The position numbers and the translations under genes were made by a program. Positions 60,506 to 64,000 of a stretch of DNA of 64,000 nucleotides are shown here, piece after piece; the first letter of the stretch is position 1; the number at the start of each line of letters is the position of its first letter. The notes under the pieces are model-generated. The model had not been told where the DNA came from and searched no databases. It saw only the letters and a program-made list of their open reading frames with translations. Source of the DNA: Alistipes sp. (lineage in GTDB: Bacteria > Bacteroidota > Bacteroidia > Bacteroidales > Rikenellaceae); the NCBI GenBank assembly GCA_017936685.1, contig JAGBFA010000010.1, forward strand, positions 246,268 to 310,267, in the 5' to 3' direction.

Positions 60506-60626
60506 TTTTTCGTGAAAAGCGGCATTCTGCTGCCGCTCCTCGTCGCTCGCCAATGGGCAGTACAATCAGTACAGCCCATCGTCTCACTCCGTCGTCGCGT
60601 GGCATAATACCGCTTTTGACGAAAAA
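60506..60626 (-). repeat. E-family long palindrome, copy 2
   Basis: 121 bp. Outer arm TTTTTCGTGAAAAGCGGCAT (60506-60525) and its inverse ending at 60626; centre ATGGGCAGTAC-AATCA-GTACAGCCCAT (60553-60579), the same centre as copy 1 with one T/A change in each arm that preserves symmetry. Confidence 0.88.
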
Positions 60627-60663
60627 TTGGCGCATAATTCTTTGGAAACTATATCCATTGTCA

Positions 60664-60788
60664 TGTCATTCTGAGGAGCGGCACTGCCGCGACGTGAGAA
60701 TCTCTCTCTTGGTCAGCAAACTCCTGCCCGACAAACGCACTTTCGACCGCGAGACTCCCACGTCGCCTGCGGCTCCTCGGAGTGACAG
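60664..60788 (-). repeat. A-family element, copy 7, inverted
   Basis: Reads TGTCATTCTGAGGAGCG first and GGCTCCTCGGAGTGACAG last on the plus strand, so opposite orientation to most copies. Confidence 0.85.
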
Positions 60789-60797
60789 ACAACCTAT

Positions 60798-60910
60798 CCA
60801 CGCCCCACATGGAGCGCGATATATCGCGCGACAAAAGCCCCTCCCGAGGGAGGGGTTGGGGTGGGGTCAGAATTATATAACGGCGTAAGCCGTCGCTTCG
60901 GTGGTCGGCA
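60798..60910 (-). repeat. C-family element, copy 2, inverted
   Basis: Inverted version of the 35661 copy with CGCGATATATCGCG and CCCCTCCCGAGGGAGGGG. Confidence 0.85.
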
Positions 60911-60975
60911 TTGGTTCTGCGGCCATCGGCCGCGACGTGAGAATCTCGCTTTCGCGGCGACAAGTGCGCTTTCGT
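60911..60975 (-). repeat. Partial A-family element
   Basis: Only the GCGACGTGAGAATCTCGC arm and adjoining sequence are recognisable. Confidence 0.55.
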
Positions 60976-61072
60976 GCGGCAGCACCTCTTTGGTACGATA
61001 TATGATTGCCCAAGCGGTAGATCGGGGCAGCCCGCACCTGCCGTCCGGTCGGAAAGCAAAACGGGGAATCCT

Positions 61073-61528
61073 ATGAAAAAGATAGCATATTACGTCGTCC
61101 CGACACTCGTATGTTTCGCCGTCGGCGCACTCTCGGGCATACTGCAACACTCGGCCATCGTCGAGTGGTATCCGACGCTCGACAAGCCGGCACTGACACC
61201 TCCCGATGCGGCTTTTCCCATAGCCTGGACGTTGATATACATCTGCATGGGCATATCGTTAGGCAGACTGCTGTCGCTGGGCTATCGCCGCATAACATGG
61301 CTGTGGGGCGCGCAGCTTGCCGCAAATCTGGCATGGAGCATACTCTTCTTTACGTGCCGCTCGCCCATACTGGGACTGCTCGACATCGTGGTGCTCGACT
61401 TTTTGGTGGCCGTATATATCACCGTCACGCTGCCGCGCAGCACGCTGGCATCGCTGCTGTTCGTCCCCTATGCCCTGTGGCTGGCCTTTGCCACATATCT
61501 CAACGTATATATCTGGATTTATAATTGA
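61073..61528 (+). CDS. TspO/MBR family membrane protein
   Basis: 151 aa from ATG 61073 ([10 protein letters not shown]); an earlier in-frame Met at 60974 lies in repeat sequence. Five predicted helices and conserved [25 protein letters not shown] near residues 38-62, with [16 protein letters not shown] in helix 3, the TspO signature with its Trp-rich porphyrin pocket. Tetrapyrrole-binding sensor or degrader. 7 bp before the rubredoxin gene, so likely co-transcribed. Confidence 0.92.
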   Translation: MKKIAYYVVPTLVCFAVGALSGILQHSAIVEWYPTLDKPALTPPDAAFPIAWTLIYICMGISLGRLLSLGYRRITWLWGAQLAANLAWSILFFTCRSPILGLLDIVVLDFLVAVYITVTLPRSTLASLLFVPYALWLAFATYLNVYIWIYN

Positions 61529-61535
61529 TACCACT

Positions 61536-61703
61536 ATGAAAAAGTACATTTGCACAGCTTGCGACTACATCTACGATCCCGCTAAGGGAGACCCCGAGAC
61601 CGGCATCGCGCCCGGCACACCCTTCGAGGATATACCCGAAGACTGGACATGCCCCATCTGCGGGCTCTACAAAGATGCGTTCAGGGTTCTGGACGACGAA
61701 TAG
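61536..61703 (+). CDS. Rubredoxin
   Basis: 55 aa. Cys6-x2-Cys9 ([10 protein letters not shown]) and Cys39-x2-Cys42 ([10 protein letters not shown]) coordinate a single iron; [20 protein letters not shown] between them is the canonical rubredoxin loop. Small electron carrier, in anaerobes often in oxygen or peroxide reduction. Paired with TspO, which suggests a haem/redox theme (inference). Followed by a C element that could terminate the transcript. Confidence 0.96.
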   Translation: MKKYICTACDYIYDPAKGDPETGIAPGTPFEDIPEDWTCPICGLYKDAFRVLDDE

Positions 61704-61728
61704 TTATTCGCGAAAAAGATAAAACCAT

Positions 61729-61840
61729 TGCCGACCATGAAGCGACGGCTTGCGCCGTTATATAATTCTGACCCCACCCCAACCCCTCCCTCGGGAGGGG
61801 CTTTGGTCGCGCGATTTATCGCGCTCCATGTGGGGCGTGG
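61729..61840 (+). repeat. C-family element, copy 3
   Basis: 112 bp nearly identical to copy 1, placed 25 bp after the rubredoxin stop; its CCCCTCCCTCGGGAGGGGCT hairpin could serve as a terminator. Confidence 0.85.
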
Positions 61841-61850
61841 AACGGTTGTC

Positions 61851-62011
61851 TGTCATTCTGAGTGCAACGAAGAATCTGGTTGGGGAAGACAAAACCGCTC
61901 TGTCACTCCGAGGAGCCGCAGGCGACGTGGGAGTCTCGCGGTCGGAAGAGCAGTTGCCGGCCGAAAGAGAGATTCTCTCGTCGAGATTTTCAATCGCTCC
62001 TCAGAATGACA
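61851..62011 (+). repeat. B left arm followed by A-family element, copy 8
   Basis: TGTCATTCTGAGTGCAACGA ... GAATCTGGTTGGGGAAGACA (61851-61892), then a 112-bp A element (61900-62011) with slightly altered right arm (CTCTCGTCGAG). Confidence 0.8.
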
Positions 62012-62070
62012 AAGTGGAAATAATCGCGCACAGATTCGCACTCCGAACGACAGGCCGCGGCATCGTCCGG

Positions 62071-63027
62071 CTACTCGGCGTAGTTGGTGCGCAGATAGTC
62101 CTTTATGGAGAAATGCGTCTTGCAGCGGCTGCCGCCGAGGCTCTCCACATCGGCCGTAATGCGCAAGCGACGCTCCGAAAAGACATATTCGTTGATGAAT
62201 TGCAGGATCAGATCGAGCTGGTCTTCAAGCGGCGTGACGGCCAAAGAGTGGTCGACGCACCGGGCGGAATAGAAGTAATATGGTGACGAGAGCTTGTCCA
62301 GCTGGCGCGCGATGATCTGCGAACCGTAATAGCCGACACCCATCAGCGACGCCTTCTTATAGGGGACATTGCTGTCGGCATCGCCATGGAAGAGCAGCAT
62401 AGGTGCAGGGGCCTTGTCCCAGTGAGGTTTGCCCGAGGTGGAGAATATGGCACCGGCACACGACACCACACCGGCGTAGCGGAAGTCGGCAGGCAGCACC
62501 GAGGCGGCCGCCGAGGAGTTGCAGATGCCGTTCTCGGCCTGCAATACGGTGATGGCACCGGCACTCGATCCGCTGATCATGATACGGCGAGTATCGATCT
62601 GCCACTCCGCGGCATGGTCGAGCACAAACAACGTAGCCGAATAGAGATCCTCGACAGCCATGTCGACGGCCCGTTTCATGATGCCGATCATGGCCTTTAT
62701 ATCGCCCACAGCGGCAGGGTCGACATCTTTCAGGCCGAGACGGTAGTCGATAGCCACCACGTCGATGCCATTGCCGGCTAAAAAGTCGTAATACGGGATA
62801 TACGTTTCCCAATTGCGCTCGCCGCCGGCGAAGCCTCCGCCGAAGACGAAGATCATACAGGGGCGCATACCCTCGGTCGAGGGCGAGGTGTAGCGGTCGA
62901 GCATCAGCTGCTGGCCGTCGCGATCGGCGAATCGGAAGGTCGTCACAGAGACCTCGTATTTAGGTTGAGCCGCAAGGCCTGCCACTGCAAACGCAGTCAT
63001 CAACACAAGAAGTATAAGCCGTTTCAT
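62071..63027 (-). CDS. Secreted alpha/beta hydrolase (carboxylesterase-like)
   Basis: 318 aa; signal ends LAA-Q. Oxyanion motif FGGGFAGG (62-69), nucleophile GSSAGA (153-158, Ser155), acid in HGDAD (214-218) and His260 (CVDHSL). The RIMISGSSAGAITVLQ and VPYKKA contexts match prolyl-oligopeptidase-like esterases. Unrelated in detail to the esterase at 11.6 kb. Substrate unknown, likely a periplasmic ester. Confidence 0.85.
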   Translation of the reverse strand: MKRLILLVLMTAFAVAGLAAQPKYEVSVTTFRFADRDGQQLMLDRYTSPSTEGMRPCMIFVFGGGFAGGERNWETYIPYYDFLAGNGIDVVAIDYRLGLKDVDPAAVGDIKAMIGIMKRAVDMAVEDLYSATLFVLDHAAEWQIDTRRIMISGSSAGAITVLQAENGICNSSAAASVLPADFRYAGVVSCAGAIFSTSGKPHWDKAPAPMLLFHGDADSNVPYKKASLMGVGYYGSQIIARQLDKLSSPYYFYSARCVDHSLAVTPLEDQLDLILQFINEYVFSERRLRITADVESLGGSRCKTHFSIKDYLRTNYAE

Positions 63028-63076
63028 ATCAGTCTGTTATTTATATCAATCAATATCTTGACCATGTTCCGAGCCT

Positions 63077-63580
63077 CTATAAGCAATCTTTGAGCCGCGG
63101 CCACTCGCCTATCTCCATATTTTTTATCTCACCGCCGTCGATGTCGAACCTGACGGCCGTGCGCACTTTGTGAAAACCGTAGTTGCCGGCGGCACCGGGG
63201 TTGATATGCAGCAGATCGTAGACCGGATCGTACATCACACGCAATATGTGCGAGTGCCCCGCGACGAATATCTTGGGACGCACGGCCTGTATGCGCTCCA
63301 CTGCCCCGGGGGCATAGTGGCGCGGCCAGCCGCCTATGTGGGTCATAAGCACCTGCACGTCACCTGCCTTGAAGCAGGCATACCGATCGTAGATGCGGTG
63401 CATGGCACTCGGATCGATATTGCCCCACACGGCGCGCAGAGGCCGGAATGCCGCAATGCGGTCGGCCAGCTCCACCGAGCCTATGTCGCCCGCATGCCAT
63501 ATCTCATCGACCGGCGCGAGAAACTGCTCCAACACCTCGTCGAAGGTCCCGTGCGTATCGGATATCAAACCTATCTTCAT
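63077..63580 (-). CDS. YfcE/MJ0936-type metallophosphoesterase
   Basis: 167 aa. Dinuclear metal site: SDTHG (Asp8, His10), HAGDIG (Asp32), WGNID (Asn54), THIGGW (His81) and GHSH (His109, His111). Small phosphodiesterase family; physiological substrate uncertain. Promoter TATCTTTG 26 bp upstream; 50 bp before the esterase gene on the same strand. Confidence 0.92.
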   Translation of the reverse strand: MKIGLISDTHGTFDEVLEQFLAPVDEIWHAGDIGSVELADRIAAFRPLRAVWGNIDPSAMHRIYDRYACFKAGDVQVLMTHIGGWPRHYAPGAVERIQAVRPKIFVAGHSHILRVMYDPVYDLLHINPGAAGNYGFHKVRTAVRFDIDGGEIKNMEIGEWPRLKDCL

Positions 63581-63605
63581 CGTTGCCCGCTCTGTTTGCT
63601 CTATG

Positions 63606-63613
63606 CAAAGATA
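63606..63613 (-). promoter_or_regulatory. Phosphoesterase promoter -7 box (TATCTTTG)
   Basis: Exact TAnnTTTG on the minus strand; ATACGAATAAG beyond it is repeated about 80 bp upstream. Confidence 0.6.
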
Positions 63614-63743
63614 CGAATAAGCCGAGAGAAAAAAGCAAGCTTGCTTGCATTTTTTCCGAGGCGAAGTATCTTCGGCGCAGACAAAGTACGAATAAGCGAG
63701 GGCAATGCCAAATTTATTTCGACATTGACTTTGATACGCGGAA

Positions 63744-63977
63744 TGTCATGTTGAGCGGAGCGAAACATCTGTGGACGATATGACCACCAGACTGTCACTC
63801 CGAGGAGCCGCAGGCGACGTGGGAGTCTCGCCGTCGGGAGCGCATTTGCCGAACGGGGTTTGTCGCCCGAAACAGAGATTCTCACGTCGCGATTTTCAAT
63901 CGCTCCTCAGAATGACAGGACAGTGGGCATGTCGCGCACAGATTCTTCACTCCGCATAGCTTCGTTCAGAATGACAG
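63744..63977 (+). repeat. B-family repeat interrupted by an A-family copy (second case)
   Basis: B left arm TGTCATGTTGAGCGGAGCGA (63744-63791), a complete 127-bp A element (63792-63918), then a B right arm CAGATTCTTCACTCC ... TTCAGAATGACAG ending at 63977. Confidence 0.82.
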
Positions 63978-64000
63978 AGTGGGCATATCGACCACATACA

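Larger units (their letters stand above)
60471..61072. other. Repeat-filled divergent region between rlmD and the TspO gene
   Basis: In order: rlmD promoter, E palindrome, inverted A element, inverted C element, partial A element. The last 100 bp before the TspO ATG show no clear promoter box. Confidence 0.8.
61704..62070. other. Repeat-bearing convergent region after rubredoxin
   Basis: C element, B left arm and A element in series, then about 60 bp to the esterase stop. No gene. Confidence 0.75.
63581..64000. other. Upstream region of the phosphoesterase gene with repeats to window end
   Basis: Promoter, a GCAAGCTTGC-centred palindrome near 63637-63647, a direct repeat of CAAAG(A)TACGAATAAG (63606, 63685), and an A element nested in B. 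No gene. Confidence 0.6.

Noticed and set aside
11201-63918. Short ORFs giving RGAAGDVGVS or FQSLLRMTG peptides at many sites
   Set aside because: They are translations of A-family repeats and recur wherever the element lies; not proteins.

Overview
The window looks like a chromosomal segment of a GC-rich member of the Bacteroidales, most like Alistipes (Rikenellaceae). The evidence is a type V (FimA/Mfa-like) fimbrillin locus, DUF3575/DUF5119/DUF4906 proteins, many short lipoproteins with a Bacteroidetes-style lipobox, a C10 (streptopain-like) peptidase, and many copies of the Bacteroidetes -7 promoter box TAnnTTTG, sometimes with TTTG 19-20 bp upstream. Genus assignment is an inference from composition and gene content. 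I saw no rRNA, CRISPR array, prophage or transposase. There is one tRNA gene.

Layout. 1-10.6 kb (minus): one pilus operon reading DUF3575/OmpA-like protein, DUF5119 lipoprotein, three fimbrillin-type lipoproteins, a large FimB/Mfa2-like subunit with a possible beta-trefoil insert, and a DUF4906 protein cut by the window edge. Three runs of exactly nine G (coding strand) lie in this locus: upstream of the promoter, near the start of the first gene, and at the last codons of the first fimbrillin. This is the layout expected of a phase- or antigen-variable pilus. 10.8-31.8 kb: mostly housekeeping genes (esterase, rmuC, rpe, ABC-F, rlmB, metallopeptidase, tsaB, smpB, dnaG, uvrB, ald, gtrA-like, HU/SPOR protein, lgt, histidine kinase, HTH/S24-like regulator, tRNA-Arg(CCG), ruvB). 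31.8-37.4 kb: an accessory stretch of four secreted lipoproteins or peptidases separated by repeats. 37.4-47.7 kb (plus): flippase, holB, folK, envelope lipoproteins and barrel, rbfA, LolC/E-like permease, DUF4296 and amidohydrolase. 47.9-60.5 kb (minus): comM, dnaB, comF, priA, YitT, PAS, FAH-like, lpxB, trmD, MBL hydrolase, rlmD. 61-63.6 kb: TspO, rubredoxin, esterase, YfcE-type phosphoesterase.

Intergenic DNA is unusually structured. At least four repeat families occur: A (about 112-144 bp, imperfect terminal inverted repeats, eleven whole or partial copies), B (TGTCATTCTGAG...GAAGAATCTGGTTG hairpin, sometimes interrupted by an A copy), C (about 112 bp, containing a CCCCTCCC/GGGAGGGG terminator-like hairpin), and E (about 121-125 bp perfect-centre palindromes, both directly upstream of a TGTATCTTT promoter box). 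A separate 182-bp inverted repeat follows uvrB behind a near-consensus promoter, and a possible small RNA lies between smpB and dnaG. These repeats generate many spurious ORFs.
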